Notes: generated by a model not told the origin, from the sequence alone. A stretch of DNA of 64,000 nucleotides from Frankiales bacterium (GCA_016125335.1 WGLY01000016.1:62001-126000), one strand, 5' to 3'; counted from the stretch's first letter, positions 45,501-55,927 are shown. Numbers and translations are program-made.

Positions 45501-46132
45501 TCTCCGCGCTCGAGGAGCGCCACCGCTTCCTCAACGAGCAGCTCGACGACCTCAAGCGCTCGCGCGACGAGCTGCTCTCGATCATCAAGGACGTCGACGA
45601 GCGCGTGCAGCAGGTGTTCGCGGAGGCCTACGCCGACACCGAGCGCGAGTTCGAGCGGATCTTCCCGCGGATGTTCCCCGGCGGCGAGGGCCGGCTGCTG
45701 CTCACCGAGCCGGGCGACATGCTCACCACGGGCATCGAGGTCGAGGCCCGGCCCCCCGGCAAGAAGGTCAAGCGGCTCTCGCTGCTCTCCGGCGGCGAGC
45801 GCTCGCTGACGGCGGTCGCCTTCCTCGTGGCGCTGTTCAAGGCCCGCCCGAGCCCCTTCTACATCATGGACGAGGTCGAGGCGGCGCTCGACGACGTCAA
45901 CCTGCAGCGGCTGCTCGGCATCCTCGAGGAGCTGCGCGCGGACTCCCAGCTGCTGGTCATCACGCACCAGAAGCGCACCATGGAGATCGCCGACGCGCTC
46001 TACGGCGTCTCGATGCGCGGCGACGGCGTCACCACCGTCATCGGGCAGCGGCTGCGCGACGCGCGCGACCCGGAGCCGGGGGAGGTCGACGTCACCGACG
46101 GCTCGGCCGAGCCCGCCGCCCTCCCGGCCTGA
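42512..46132 (+). CDS. smc: Chromosome segregation protein SMC
   Basis: A 1206-residue ATPase that, with ScpA/ScpB, organises and separates chromosomes. It starts at TTG 42512 (MHLKSLTLRGFKSFASSTTL). The Walker A GPNGSGKSN is near residue 32. Long coiled-coil arms rich in Arg, Glu and Ala follow (about 165-500 and 680-1030), with a hinge between (SGVLGTVAALVHVEPGFEAAVSAALG and GGAGAPD segments, about 510-660). The C-terminal ABC half has the LSGGE signature near 1092 and Walker B FYIMDEVEAALDD near 1118. Length is typical. Confidence 0.96.
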   Translation: MHLKSLTLRGFKSFASSTTLHFEPGITCVVGPNGSGKSNVVDAIAWVMGEQGAKSLRGGKMEDVIFAGTAGRPPLGRAEVLLTIDNHDGVLPIEYAEVTISRTMFRNGGSEYAINGAPCRLLDVQELLSDSGIGREMHVIVGQGKLDDILSASPEERRGFIEEAAGVLKHRKRKEKALRKLESMQANLTRLQDLTSELRRQLKPLGKQAEVARRAAVIQADVRDSRLRLLADDLVTLREALEQEVADESALRERRAEVEAELAGATAREAVLEAEIADEAPTLARAQETWYRLSSLRERVRSTADLASERVRHLEPEPEEERRGRDPEELEAEAHEVREQEAALARQVAADRDVLAAAVSARAQAEADHAAEERRLAALVRAAADRREGLVRLTGQVHAATSRLEARAAEVERLTAQHADARARADRATADFHALESQVAGLDEGEVGLDEEHELAAAALAEVEARVEALRLEEQEAERERHALTARVEALELGLARKDGGAALLAAGERLSGVLGTVAALVHVEPGFEAAVSAALGPLADAVAVGTVDHAVDALTLLKDDDAGRAALLVGGAGAPDRSAWPALPPGARWAVDLVRAPDALAGSVAVALARVAVVDDLATARALARQDVVAVTRAGDLVSAGVVHGGSSSAPSLLEVQAAVDEAREFLERAGHRCERVRFELGGAASALHAAQERVEAALARLHESDARMAAVAEQLGQLGSAARAAAGEADRLAAAIASATAAKDADQATHDELSARLAAAEAAPSDDEPSTDERDRLGGLAVAARQAEVDARLAVRTGEERARALSGRAESLERAATAERAARAASVQRRESRARAAAVATAVAAGARATLARLEVSLAIASSEREDAERARTRREGELLALRGRTRELQTELESLTSSVHRDEMARAEQRLRIEAIEGKAMEDHGVDAETLEAEYGPDVLVPPSAVAPGDEVHPDEPEPAAYPYVRAEQEKRLRSAEKSLALLGKVNPLALEEFSALEERHRFLNEQLDDLKRSRDELLSIIKDVDERVQQVFAEAYADTEREFERIFPRMFPGGEGRLLLTEPGDMLTTGIEVEARPPGKKVKRLSLLSGGERSLTAVAFLVALFKARPSPFYIMDEVEAALDDVNLQRLLGILEELRADSQLLVITHQKRTMEIADALYGVSMRGDGVTTVIGQRLRDARDPEPGEVDVTDGSAEPAALPA

Positions 46133-46146
46133 GCCGGGGTCGGCCC

Positions 46147-47490
46147 GTGCGCGCCGCGGCCCTGCGCCTCGACGCGCTGCTGACCCGTCGGGTGCTGCTC
46201 ACCGGCGCGGTGGTCGTCGTGGTGCTCGACGTCGTCGGGCTCGTCGTCAACGTGGTGCTGGGGCACCCGCCGCGCACGTTCATCGGCACGGCGCTGCTGC
46301 CCGACTACGTGGCGCACTGGACCGGCGGGCGCCTGCTGCTCGACGGGCGCACCGACACGCTGTACGACGTCGCGGTGCAGCACACCGTGCAGACGCCGGT
46401 GACCGGCAGCGCGACGGAGCTGTCGTGGTTCGTCGGGCCGCCGGTGGCGGCGGTGCTGTTCGCGCCGTTCGCCCTCCTGCCCTACCCGGCGAGCGCCGCG
46501 GCGTGGACCGTGGTCTCGCTCGCGCTGCTGGTCGGCTCGGCCGTGCTGGCCCGGCCGCTGCTGCCCCGCCTGGGGTCCGCGCGGACGTGGCCGGCCGTGG
46601 TGCTCGTGGTCGCGGCCACGCAACCCGTGCTCGAGGTGGTGGGCATCGGGCAGGACTCGGCGCTGAGCCTGTTCCTCTGGGTGTGCGGGCTGCGCCTGCT
46701 GGCCTCGGGCCGCGACGCGGCGGCGGGCGCGGTGCTCGCGCTCGGCCTGGTCAAGCCGCAGCTGTTCGCCCTGGTGCCGCTCCTGCTGCTGGTGCAGCGA
46801 CGCTGGCGCGGCCTCGCGGCCTGGTGCGCCGCGGCGAGCGGCCTCGCGCTCGTGTCGGTGGCCGTGGTCGGTCCGCGCGCGGTGGCCGACTGGGCATCAG
46901 TGCTGGTGTCGCAGGAGTACCACGACCGGATCCAGTCGTTCCAGGCCTGGATGATGCAGGGGGTGCCGTCGTTCCTCACGGCGGTGGTCCCGCCCGCGCT
47001 CGGGCCGGCCGCCGGCGCCGTCGGCTACGCCGTGGCCGCTGCCCTCGTCGTCGCGACGCTCGTGGTCGCCTGGCGCGCACCCCGCGGGGCGGTCGTGCCG
47101 GTGTGGGCGCTCGGACTGCTCACCACCGTCGTCGCGAACCCGCACCTGCTGGGCTACGACCTCGTGGTCGCCCTGCCGGCCCTGCTCGTCGTGCTCGACC
47201 GGCACGACCGGCCGTTCGTGCGCCTGTCGCTGCTGCTCATGGCTGCTCTCACCTGGTCGAGCCTGCCCCGGCACCGCTGGGCCGGCGGGCTGGAGTGGCC
47301 GGGCGTCGTGCTCGCCGCGTCGTGGTGCACGCTGCCCCTGCTCGGGCTGTGGGCGGTCATGTGGCGCGACTGCCGCCTCCTGCCCTCGGAACCGTCCTCG
47401 GAGCGCGTCGCGTCCGGCGCGGTCCCGGCGTCCGCTGCGACCGGCGCCGGGTCGGGGCGCCCGGCCGCCGATGGGAGGATGCCGGGGTGA
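46147..47490 (+). CDS. GT87-family membrane glycosyltransferase
   Basis: A 447-residue protein with about ten transmembrane segments. It begins with a helix near residue 17, then the loop PDYVAHWTGGRLLLDGRTDTLYDV near residue 58, with Asp and Trp, which is the hallmark of GT87 (DUF2029) polyprenyl-phosphate-mannose-type transferases such as PimE. A short extracellular motif QDSALSLFLWVCGL lies near 175. It probably transfers a sugar from a lipid carrier on the outer face of the membrane; the acceptor is unknown. It overlaps ftsY by four bases, a curious position between smc and ftsY. Confidence 0.78.
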   Translation: MRAAALRLDALLTRRVLLTGAVVVVVLDVVGLVVNVVLGHPPRTFIGTALLPDYVAHWTGGRLLLDGRTDTLYDVAVQHTVQTPVTGSATELSWFVGPPVAAVLFAPFALLPYPASAAAWTVVSLALLVGSAVLARPLLPRLGSARTWPAVVLVVAATQPVLEVVGIGQDSALSLFLWVCGLRLLASGRDAAAGAVLALGLVKPQLFALVPLLLLVQRRWRGLAAWCAAASGLALVSVAVVGPRAVADWASVLVSQEYHDRIQSFQAWMMQGVPSFLTAVVPPALGPAAGAVGYAVAAALVVATLVVAWRAPRGAVVPVWALGLLTTVVANPHLLGYDLVVALPALLVVLDRHDRPFVRLSLLLMAALTWSSLPRHRWAGGLEWPGVVLAASWCTLPLLGLWAVMWRDCRLLPSEPSSERVASGAVPASAATGAGSGRPAADGRMPG

Positions 47491-48638
47491 ACCCCGCGCT
47501 CCTCTACGTCCTGATCGCGGTCGCGGTCCTGCTCGTCGCCGTGGTCGCCGTCGCGCTCGTGCGCGGCCGCGGCCGCGAGGGCGGGCACCGCACCCCGACC
47601 CTCCCGCCGATCCACCCCACGGCACCGCCCACGCACGAGCCCGCGTCGCACGTCGCGGTGATCGAGGACGTCGAGCTGCCCGGCGGGCAGGCGCCCACAG
47701 CAGTGCTCGAGCGCCCGGAGCCCAGCGCCGGGCGCCTGGCCCGGCTGCGCGCCCGGCTGGCCCGGTCCAACACCGCGGTGGGCAAGGGCCTGCTCGCCCT
47801 GCTGACCCGCGACCGGCTCGACGAGGCCACCTGGGAGGAGGTCGAGGAGACCCTCCTCGCCTCGGACCTCGGCGTCGGCCCGACGCAGGAGCTCGTCGAG
47901 CGGCTGCGGGCCCGCACCCGGGCCGAGTCCGTCGCCGACGCCGCCGGCGCGCGGGCGATCCTGCGCGAGGAGCTGCTCGCGCTGGTCGACCCCGCGCTGG
48001 ACCGGTCGGTCGCCACCCACACCGACGCCGAGCGTCCCGCCGTCGTGCTGGTCGTCGGCGTGAACGGCACCGGCAAGACCACCACCACCGGCAAGCTCGC
48101 CCGGGTGCTCGTGGCCGACGGCCGCACCGTGGTGCTCGGCGCGGCCGACACCTTCCGCGCGGCGGCCAGCCAGCAGCTGCAGACCTGGGGCGACCGCGTC
48201 GGCGCCACCGTGGTGACCGGCCCGGAGGGCGCGGACCCCGCGGCGGTGGCCTTCGACGCGGTAAAGCACGCGCTCGACGAGCACGCCGACGTCTGCCTGC
48301 TCGACACCGCCGGCCGCCTGCACACCAAGACCGGCCTCATGGACGAGCTCGGCAAGGTCAAGCGGGTGGTGGAGAAGCAGGCGCCCGTCGACGAGGTGCT
48401 GCTCGTGCTCGACGCGACCACCGGCCAGAACGGCCTGCGCCAGGCGCAGGTGTTCGGCGAGGTGGTCGACGTCACCGGCATCGTGCTGACCAAGCTCGAC
48501 GGCACCGCCAAGGGCGGCATCGTCGTGGCCGTGCAGCGCGAGCTCGGCGTCCCGGTGAAGCTGGTGGGCCTCGGCGAGGGCCCCGACGACCTCGCGCCGT
48601 TCGACGCCGAGGCGTTCGTCGACGCGCTGCTCGACTGA
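47487..48638 (+). CDS. ftsY: Signal recognition particle receptor FtsY
   Basis: It receives ribosome-SRP complexes at the membrane. The 383-residue protein starts at GTG 47487 with a hydrophobic anchor (LLYVLIAVAVLLVAVVAVAL, residues 5-24), a linker of about 60 residues, and the NG GTPase: GVNGTGKTTTTGKL near residue 192, DTFRAAASQQLQ near 223, DTAGRLHTKTGLM near 273, and TKLDGTAKGG near 332. Unlike E. coli, the long acidic A domain is short here and replaced by the membrane helix, as usual in actinobacteria. GTGA overlap with the GT87 gene. Confidence 0.95.
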   Translation: MNPALLYVLIAVAVLLVAVVAVALVRGRGREGGHRTPTLPPIHPTAPPTHEPASHVAVIEDVELPGGQAPTAVLERPEPSAGRLARLRARLARSNTAVGKGLLALLTRDRLDEATWEEVEETLLASDLGVGPTQELVERLRARTRAESVADAAGARAILREELLALVDPALDRSVATHTDAERPAVVLVVGVNGTGKTTTTGKLARVLVADGRTVVLGAADTFRAAASQQLQTWGDRVGATVVTGPEGADPAAVAFDAVKHALDEHADVCLLDTAGRLHTKTGLMDELGKVKRVVEKQAPVDEVLLVLDATTGQNGLRQAQVFGEVVDVTGIVLTKLDGTAKGGIVVAVQRELGVPVKLVGLGEGPDDLAPFDAEAFVDALLD

Positions 48639-48641
48639 CCG

Positions 48642-49160
48642 GTGGGCGCCCTCGAGCTGCGGACGGCGACGGACGAGGACCTGCCGGCCGTCGCCGCGCT
48701 CGTGGTGCGCGCCTACCGCGGCCCCGGGTCCGAGCACGGCTGGACCAGCGAGGCCGACTACATCGCCGGCCCGCGCACCGACGTCGCGACCGTGCGCGGC
48801 CTGGCCGCCGTCCCCGGCAGCGTGTTCGTGGTGGCCGTGCTCGACGACGAGGTCGTCGGCACCGCGCTGCTCCAGCGGCGCGGCGGAACGGCCTACTTCG
48901 GGATGTTCGCCGTCGACCCGCAGCGCCAGCGGCTGGGCACCGGCGCGGCCGTGCTGGCCGCCTGCGAGACGCTCGCGCGCGACGAGTGGGGCTGCGCCCG
49001 GCTCGAGATGACGGTGATCGACCGGCGCACCGACCTCATCGCCTGGTACGAGCGGCGCGGCTACGCCCCCACCGGCGAGGTCGACGACTTCCCCTGGCAC
49101 GCCGGGATCACGCCGGTGCGCACGGACTTCCGGCTCCTGCACCTCGCCCGGCGGCTCTGA
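48642..49160 (+). CDS. GNAT-family N-acetyltransferase
   Basis: A 172-residue GNAT enzyme. RTATDEDLPAVAALVVRAYRG opens the fold, FVVAVLDDEVVGTALLQR is the central strand pair, FGMFAVDPQRQRLGTGAAVLAACE near residue 86 the acetyl-CoA loop (Q/RxxG/A), and LEMTVIDRRTDLIAWYERRGYAPTGE the C-terminal signature. The acceptor is unknown. It begins 4 nt after the ftsY stop and is probably in the same operon. Confidence 0.87.
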   Translation: MGALELRTATDEDLPAVAALVVRAYRGPGSEHGWTSEADYIAGPRTDVATVRGLAAVPGSVFVVAVLDDEVVGTALLQRRGGTAYFGMFAVDPQRQRLGTGAAVLAACETLARDEWGCARLEMTVIDRRTDLIAWYERRGYAPTGEVDDFPWHAGITPVRTDFRLLHLARRL

Positions 49161-49242
49161 CGCGATCCCCGCGCCCTGCCCCGCTGAAGCCGGGCGGCCT
49201 GCGCCGGACGGGCGACCCGGTGACCGGGCGCGACACACGCCC

Positions 49243-49300
49243 GTAACACGCCGCGGCGAAACGTCACCGACGCGAAACACGGGGTGCCCGGCGCTGGAAC
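49243..49300 (+). promoter_or_regulatory. GlnR-like box upstream of amtB
   Basis: GTCAC-N6-GAAAC at 49263-49278 matches the GlnR half-site pair (GTnAC-N6-GAAAC). GTGCC (49284) and GGAAC (49296-49300) follow at about 11-bp steps, giving an imperfect tandem. A further GTAAC (49243) and GAAAC (49258) lie just upstream. In Streptomyces the amtB-glnK-glnD operon is activated by GlnR under nitrogen limitation. Confidence 0.6.
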
Positions 49301-49399
49301 ACCCCGCCGATGGAGTTCACCCCAGGTCGGCGCAGGGACGCGTCGGGTGCAGCCGGACGCGTCCCACGCGCCGCTGCTCATTGGGGAGGAGATCGATCG

Positions 49400-51072
<1,673 letters not shown>

Positions 51073-51101
51073 CGCGGGGAGCATCAACGGGAGGAGGCGC
51101 G

Positions 51102-53501
51102 GTGCGGGTCACGGTGGACGAGGCGACGAGCTCCTACGCCGAGGCCCGCGCCGAGCTCCTGGCACGACCGGGAGCGCCCGGCGCCGCGAGGCGCCGGGCG
51201 CTCACCGCGCTCACCGACGAGTGGCTGCACGCCCTCTACGTGGCGGCCGGTGCCGGCGACGTGGGGGCGGCGCTGGTGGCGGTGGGCGGCTACGGCCGCG
51301 GCGACCTCGCGCCGGGCAGCGACCTCGACCTGCTCCTGCTCCACCCGGCGAACGTCGCCGTGCAGGAGGTCACCGCCGTCGCCGACCGGCTCTGGTACCC
51401 GGTGTGGGACGCCGGGCTGCGACTCGACCACGCCGTGCGGGCGCCGGCGGAGGCACGTCGCCTGGCGGCGCAGGACATCAAGGTGGTGCTCGGCCTGCTC
51501 GACGCGCGGACCGTCGTGGGCGACGACGGCCTGACGAAGGCGCTGCGCGAGTCGGTCCTGGGGGACTGGCGCGCGCTCGCGCCGCGCCGGCTCGACGAGC
51601 TGCACCACGGCGTCGACGAGCGGATCGCGCGCTCGGGGGAGCTCGCGCACCTGCTCGAGCCCGACCTCAAGGACAGCTACGGCGGCCTGCGCGACCTCGT
51701 GGCGCTGCGCGCCGTCGCGGCGTCGTGGGTCACCGACGCGCCGGTGGCCGCGCTCGCGCCGCACCGCGAGCTGCTGCTCGACGTCCGCGACGCCCTGCAC
51801 CTCGTGACCGGCCGGGCCACCGACCGGCTGCTCCAGCAGGAGCAGACCGCGGTCGCCGCCCGGATGGAGGTCGAGGGCCAGGACCCCGCCGACACCCTGC
51901 TGCGGCGGGTGTCGGCCGCGGGCCGCGCCGTGTCGTACGCCGCGGACACCACGTGGCACCGGGTCGAGCGGCTGACCCGGCGCACCGGCGTCCGCAACGG
52001 CATCGCCGCCACGGCACGCCGGCTGCGCGGCTCCCGCGGCGAGCGGGCCCCGCTGGCCGACGGCGTCGTGGTGCAGGACGGCGAGGCGGTGCTGGCGGCC
52101 GAGGCCCGGCCCGAGCGCGACCCCGTGCTGGTGCTGCGGGCGGCCGCCGCGGCGGCCCAGGCGGGCCTGCGGCTCGCGCCCCACGCCGTCGACCGGCTGG
52201 CCCGCGACTCCGCCCCGATGCCCGAGCCGTGGCCGGCGCCGGCCCGCGACGCGCTGGTGTCGCTGCTGGGCGCGGGCCGTCCGGCGATCCCGGTGTGGGA
52301 GGCGCTCGACCAGGCCGAGGTGTGGAACCGGTTGATCCCGGGGTGGGCGCCGGTGCGCAGCGCCCCCCAGCGCAACCCCGTGCACCGCTTCACCGTCGAC
52401 CGCCACCTCGTCGAGACGGCCGTGCAGGCCGCGGCGCACGCGCGGCGGGTCGGACGCCCGGACCTGCTGCTGGTGGGCGCGCTGCTGCACGACATCGGCA
52501 AGGGCCGGCCGGGCGACCACACCGACGTGGGCGTCGCGCTCGTGCAGGACATCGCGCCGCGGCTGGGCTTCGCGCCCGACGACTGCGACGTGCTGGTGTC
52601 GCTGGTCCGCCACCACCTGCTGCTCCCGGAGACGGCCACCCGCCGCGACCTCGACGACCCGGCGACCGTCGCGTCGGTCGCGGCGGCGGTGGGCTCCCAG
52701 GACGTGCTCGACCTGCTGCACGCGCTCACCGAGGCCGACGCGGCCGCCACCGGCCCGGCCGCGTGGAGCGACTGGAAGCGCTCGCTGATCGACGACCTCG
52801 TGGCGCGGACCCGAGCGGTGCTCGCCGGGCGGCCCGTGCCCGAGGCACCGCGCACCACGATGGCCCAGGCGCGCGTGGCCGAGGCGGTGCGCCTGGTGTC
52901 GGCCGAGGGCATCGCGGTGCTCCTCGACGACGAGCCGCAGGCCGGCGTCGTCACGGTCACCGTGGCCGCGCCGGACCGCACCGGCCTGCTGTCCACCGTG
53001 GCCGGGGTGCTCTCGCTGCACCGCCTCGCCGTGCGCGGGGCGCAGGTCGACACCGTGACCGCCCCCGACGGCGGCCGCCGGGCCGTGCAGGTGTGGACCG
53101 TGACGCCGGCCTACGGCGACCCGCCCCCCGTCGAGCGGCTGCGCGAGGACGTGACCCGTGCCGTGGCCGGCTCGCTGGACGTCGCGGCCCGTCTCGACGC
53201 GCGGGACGCCGCCTACGCCGGGCCCCGCGAGGTCGCCGCACCCCGCGTGGACGTCGTGCCGGGCGCCAGCGAGCGGGCCACCGTGCTCGAGGTCCGGGCC
53301 CACGACGCGCCGGCGCTGCTGCACCGCGTGACCCGGGCCATCGCCGCGGCCGACGTCACGATCATCGCGGCGCGGGTGGCCACGCTCGGGTCCGAGGTCG
53401 TCGACGTCTTCTACCTGGTCGACCACGACGGCGTCCCGCTCACGGACGCGCGCGCGGCGACGGTGCGGGTGACCGTGCTCGGGGCGCTCGACCGGCGCTG
53501 A
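51102..53501 (+). CDS. glnD: PII nucleotidylyltransferase
   Basis: A 799-residue bifunctional enzyme that modifies PII at low glutamine and removes the group at high glutamine. The nucleotidyltransferase domain is marked by VAVGGYGRGDLAPGSDLDLLLLH near residue 57 (GGxGR...S-D-x-D), the HD hydrolase by LLVGALLHDIGKGRPGDH near 462, and two ACT domains end the protein (TVTVAAPDRTGLLSTVAG near 618 and LEVRAHDAPALLHRVTRAIA near 730). In Actinobacteria the homologue adenylylates PII. It starts at GTG 51102 behind GGGAGGAGG. Confidence 0.94.
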   Translation: MRVTVDEATSSYAEARAELLARPGAPGAARRRALTALTDEWLHALYVAAGAGDVGAALVAVGGYGRGDLAPGSDLDLLLLHPANVAVQEVTAVADRLWYPVWDAGLRLDHAVRAPAEARRLAAQDIKVVLGLLDARTVVGDDGLTKALRESVLGDWRALAPRRLDELHHGVDERIARSGELAHLLEPDLKDSYGGLRDLVALRAVAASWVTDAPVAALAPHRELLLDVRDALHLVTGRATDRLLQQEQTAVAARMEVEGQDPADTLLRRVSAAGRAVSYAADTTWHRVERLTRRTGVRNGIAATARRLRGSRGERAPLADGVVVQDGEAVLAAEARPERDPVLVLRAAAAAAQAGLRLAPHAVDRLARDSAPMPEPWPAPARDALVSLLGAGRPAIPVWEALDQAEVWNRLIPGWAPVRSAPQRNPVHRFTVDRHLVETAVQAAAHARRVGRPDLLLVGALLHDIGKGRPGDHTDVGVALVQDIAPRLGFAPDDCDVLVSLVRHHLLLPETATRRDLDDPATVASVAAAVGSQDVLDLLHALTEADAAATGPAAWSDWKRSLIDDLVARTRAVLAGRPVPEAPRTTMAQARVAEAVRLVSAEGIAVLLDDEPQAGVVTVTVAAPDRTGLLSTVAGVLSLHRLAVRGAQVDTVTAPDGGRRAVQVWTVTPAYGDPPPVERLREDVTRAVAGSLDVAARLDARDAAYAGPREVAAPRVDVVPGASERATVLEVRAHDAPALLHRVTRAIAAADVTIIAARVATLGSEVVDVFYLVDHDGVPLTDARAATVRVTVLGALDRR

Positions 53502-53545
53502 GGGGACCGCCAGCGGCGCCCGGCGCCGGCCCGGGCGGTCCCCGT

Positions 53546-53551
53546 TACCCT
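53546..53551 (+). promoter_or_regulatory. ffh -10 element
   Basis: TACCCT lies 62 nt before the TTG start of ffh, implying a leader of about 55 nt. No canonical -35 is visible. Confidence 0.45.
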
Positions 53552-53613
53552 GGGAGTCCCGCCGGCCCGCGCGCCGGCGGCGTGGTCCCGGACCTCCGAC
53601 GACAGGACGTTCC

Positions 53614-55182
53614 TTGTTCACCTCGCTCTCCGACCGGCTCAGCGCGACCTTCCGCAACCTGCGCGGCAAGGGCCGCCTGTCGGAGGCCGACGTCGACGCG
53701 ACCGTCAAGGAGATCCGCACCGCCCTGCTCGAGGCCGACGTCGCCCTGCCGGTGGTCCGGCAGTTCACCGCCACGGTGCGCGAGCGGGCGCTGTCCGACG
53801 AGGTCAACCGCGCGCTCAACCCGGCGCAGCAGGTCGTCAAGATCGTGCACGAGGAGCTCGTCGCGGTGCTCGGCGGCCAGACCCGCCGCCTGCGCCTGGC
53901 CAAGAACCCGCCCACGGTGATCCTGCTCGCGGGCCTCCAGGGCGCCGGCAAGACCACCCTGGCGGGCAAGCTCGCCCTGCACCTGAAGGAGGCCGGGCAC
54001 GCGCCGCTGCTCGTGGCGGCCGACCTCCAGCGCCCCAACGCCGTCGACCAGCTCAGCGTCGTCGCGGAGCGGGCCGGGGTGGCGGTGCACGCGCCCGAAC
54101 CCGGCAACGGCGTGGGCGACCCCGTGGCCGTGGCCCGCAGCGGCGTCGAGCTCGCCCGCACCCGGCTCTACGACGTCGTGATCGTCGACACCGCGGGCCG
54201 CCTCGCCATCGACGCCGACCTGATGGGCCAGCTCCAGCGCGTGCGCGACGCGGTCTCGCCCGACGAGACCCTCCTCGTGGTCGACGCGATGATCGGCCAG
54301 GACGCCGTGCAGACCGCCGTCGCCTTCGACGAGGGCGTGGGCATCGACGGCGTCGTCCTGGCCAAGCTCGACGGCGACGCCCGCGGTGGCGCCGCGCTGT
54401 CGGTGGTGACGGTCACCGGCAAGCCGATCCTGTTCGCCTCGGTGGGGGAGAAGCTCACCGACCTCGAGACCTTCCACCCCGACCGGATGGCCTCGCGCAT
54501 CCTCGACATGGGCGACGTGCTCACCCTGATCGAGCAGGCCGAGAAGGCCTTCGACGCCGAGCAGGCCGCGCGGATGGCCGGCAAGGTCGCCAAGGGCGAC
54601 GACTTCACGCTCGAGGACTTCCTCGAGCAGATGATGAGCCTCAAGAAGATGGGCTCGCTGACCAAGCTGCTCGGGATGCTGCCGGGCATGGGCGAGATGA
54701 AGGCCCAGCTCGACTCGCTCGACGAGCGCGAGCTCGACCGGGTCGCCGCGATCATCCGGTCGATGACGCCCGCCGAGCGCGCCGACCACACCCTGCTCAA
54801 CGGCTCTCGCCGGGCCCGCATCGCCCGCGGCGCCGGCGTCGAGGTCTCGGCCGTCAACCAGCTCGTCGACCGCTTCGTCGAGTCGCAGAAGATGATGCGG
54901 CAGATGCGCGCCGGCGGCGGCATGCCCGGGCTGCCGGGGATGCCGGGCGCGGGCGGGGGCAAGCGGGCCAAGTCGCGGCAGAAGCCCCAGGCCAAGCAGG
55001 CCAAGGGCGCCAAGCGCAGCGGCAACCCGGCCAAGCGCGCCGCTGCGGGGTCCGGGCAGCCGGCTCCCGGCGCGCCCGGCGGCGGCTTCAACCCCGCGGC
55101 CTTCGGGCTCGACGCCGCGGCCCTCGAGGAGCAGCTCGGCGAGCTGCCGCCGGAGTTCAAGGGCCTGCTCGACAAGGGCTGA
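53614..55182 (+). CDS. ffh: Signal recognition particle protein
   Basis: It binds signal sequences of nascent proteins together with 4.5S RNA and docks to FtsY. The 522-residue protein starts at TTG 53614 (MFTSLSDRLSATFRNL). The N-domain is followed by the GTPase motifs LLAGLQGAGKTTLAGKLA near residue 105, DTAGRLAIDADLM near 190, and LAKLDGDARGGAAL near 248. The Met-rich M domain (about 325-440) has the RNA-binding SxxxxARIARGAG segment (SRRARIARGAGVEV) and the flexible MMRQMRAGGGMPGLPGM. A Lys/Ala-rich tail of about 60 residues follows. Confidence 0.95.
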   Translation: MFTSLSDRLSATFRNLRGKGRLSEADVDATVKEIRTALLEADVALPVVRQFTATVRERALSDEVNRALNPAQQVVKIVHEELVAVLGGQTRRLRLAKNPPTVILLAGLQGAGKTTLAGKLALHLKEAGHAPLLVAADLQRPNAVDQLSVVAERAGVAVHAPEPGNGVGDPVAVARSGVELARTRLYDVVIVDTAGRLAIDADLMGQLQRVRDAVSPDETLLVVDAMIGQDAVQTAVAFDEGVGIDGVVLAKLDGDARGGAALSVVTVTGKPILFASVGEKLTDLETFHPDRMASRILDMGDVLTLIEQAEKAFDAEQAARMAGKVAKGDDFTLEDFLEQMMSLKKMGSLTKLLGMLPGMGEMKAQLDSLDERELDRVAAIIRSMTPAERADHTLLNGSRRARIARGAGVEVSAVNQLVDRFVESQKMMRQMRAGGGMPGLPGMPGAGGGKRAKSRQKPQAKQAKGAKRSGNPAKRAAAGSGQPAPGAPGGGFNPAAFGLDAAALEEQLGELPPEFKGLLDKG

Positions 55183-55255
55183 CCGTCCGCTGCGGGCGTC
55201 CCCGCCGGCGTGGGGGACCCCGCCGTGAGGCGGCGATTTCCGGACGCCGCCGACC

Positions 55256-55267
55256 CTCTGGCAGACT
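55256..55267 (+). promoter_or_regulatory. rpsP operon promoter (TGgCAGACT)
   Basis: CTCTGGCAGACT contains TGG plus CAGACT, an extended -10 (TGn-NANNNT). The same TGGCAGACT stands before rplS. The S16 gene starts at 55402, leaving a leader of about 130 nt. Confidence 0.5.
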
Positions 55268-55401
55268 GTGCGGGTCGATCCCGCCATGTCCGGCGGCCCT
55301 CTAACCGGCCGGACCGCGCGGAGTCCTCGGGAAACGCGTCGTCCCGCACCCCACGCTGGGTCGGCCGGTCCCACCCCGTCGTTACAGGAGAACCAGCCCC
55401 C

Positions 55402-55926
55402 GTGGCCGTCAAGATCAAGCTCAAGCGCATGGGCAAGATGCGCAACGCCCAGTACCGCATCGTCGTCGCCGACGCCCGCACCAAGCGGGACGGGCGCGCG
55501 ATCGAGGAGATCGGGCTCTACCAGCCCAAGGAGGAGCCGAGCCTGATCCAGGTCGACTCCGCCCGGGCGCAGTACTGGCTCGGCGTCGGCGCGCAGCCGA
55601 CCGAGGCCGTCCAGGTGCTGCTCAAGATCACCGGCGACTGGCAGAAGTTCCACGGCCTCGCGGGTGCCGAGGGCACCCTGAAGGTGGCCGAGCCCAAGGC
55701 CGACAAGAAGGCCGTGTTCGAGGCTGCGGCGCTCGAGGCCGCGGACGAGCCGGTCAAGGAGGCGACGACCCCGAAGAAGAAGGCCGCCGCCAAGGCCGAC
55801 ACCGCCGCCGCCGAGGCTCCGGCCGAGGCCGCGACCGACGAGGCCCCGGCTGCCGAGGCGCCCGCCGAGGAGACCCCTGCCGCGGAGGCCCCTGCCGCGG
55901 AGGCCGCCGAGAGCACCGAGGCCTGA
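55402..55926 (+). CDS. rpsP: 30S ribosomal protein S16 with long acidic tail
   Basis: A 174-residue S16. Residues 1-80 are the conserved ribosomal core ([24 protein letters not shown], then [16 protein letters not shown]). The last 80 residues are an Ala/Glu/Pro/Lys-rich, low-complexity tail with repeats of PAAEAP. Actinobacterial S16 proteins often have such extensions; their role is unknown. It starts at GTG 55402 behind ACAGGAG and begins the rpsP-khpA-rimM-trmD operon, which makes the small-subunit protein and its maturation factors. Confidence 0.94.
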   Translation: MAVKIKLKRMGKMRNAQYRIVVADARTKRDGRAIEEIGLYQPKEEPSLIQVDSARAQYWLGVGAQPTEAVQVLLKITGDWQKFHGLAGAEGTLKVAEPKADKKAVFEAAALEAADEPVKEATTPKKKAAAKADTAAAEAPAEAATDEAPAAEAPAEETPAAEAPAAEAAESTEA

Positions 55927-55927
55927 C

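Noticed and set aside
42173-45967. Minus-strand open frame of 1264 codons opposite smc
   Set aside because: It is the complement of the smc coding frame; the Arg/Gly/His/Val-rich product has no recognisable domain.
55198-55218. Hairpin after ffh, GTCCCC...GGGGAC, considered as terminator
   Set aside because: The stem is only 6 bp with a 9-nt loop and no U-tract, too weak to list.
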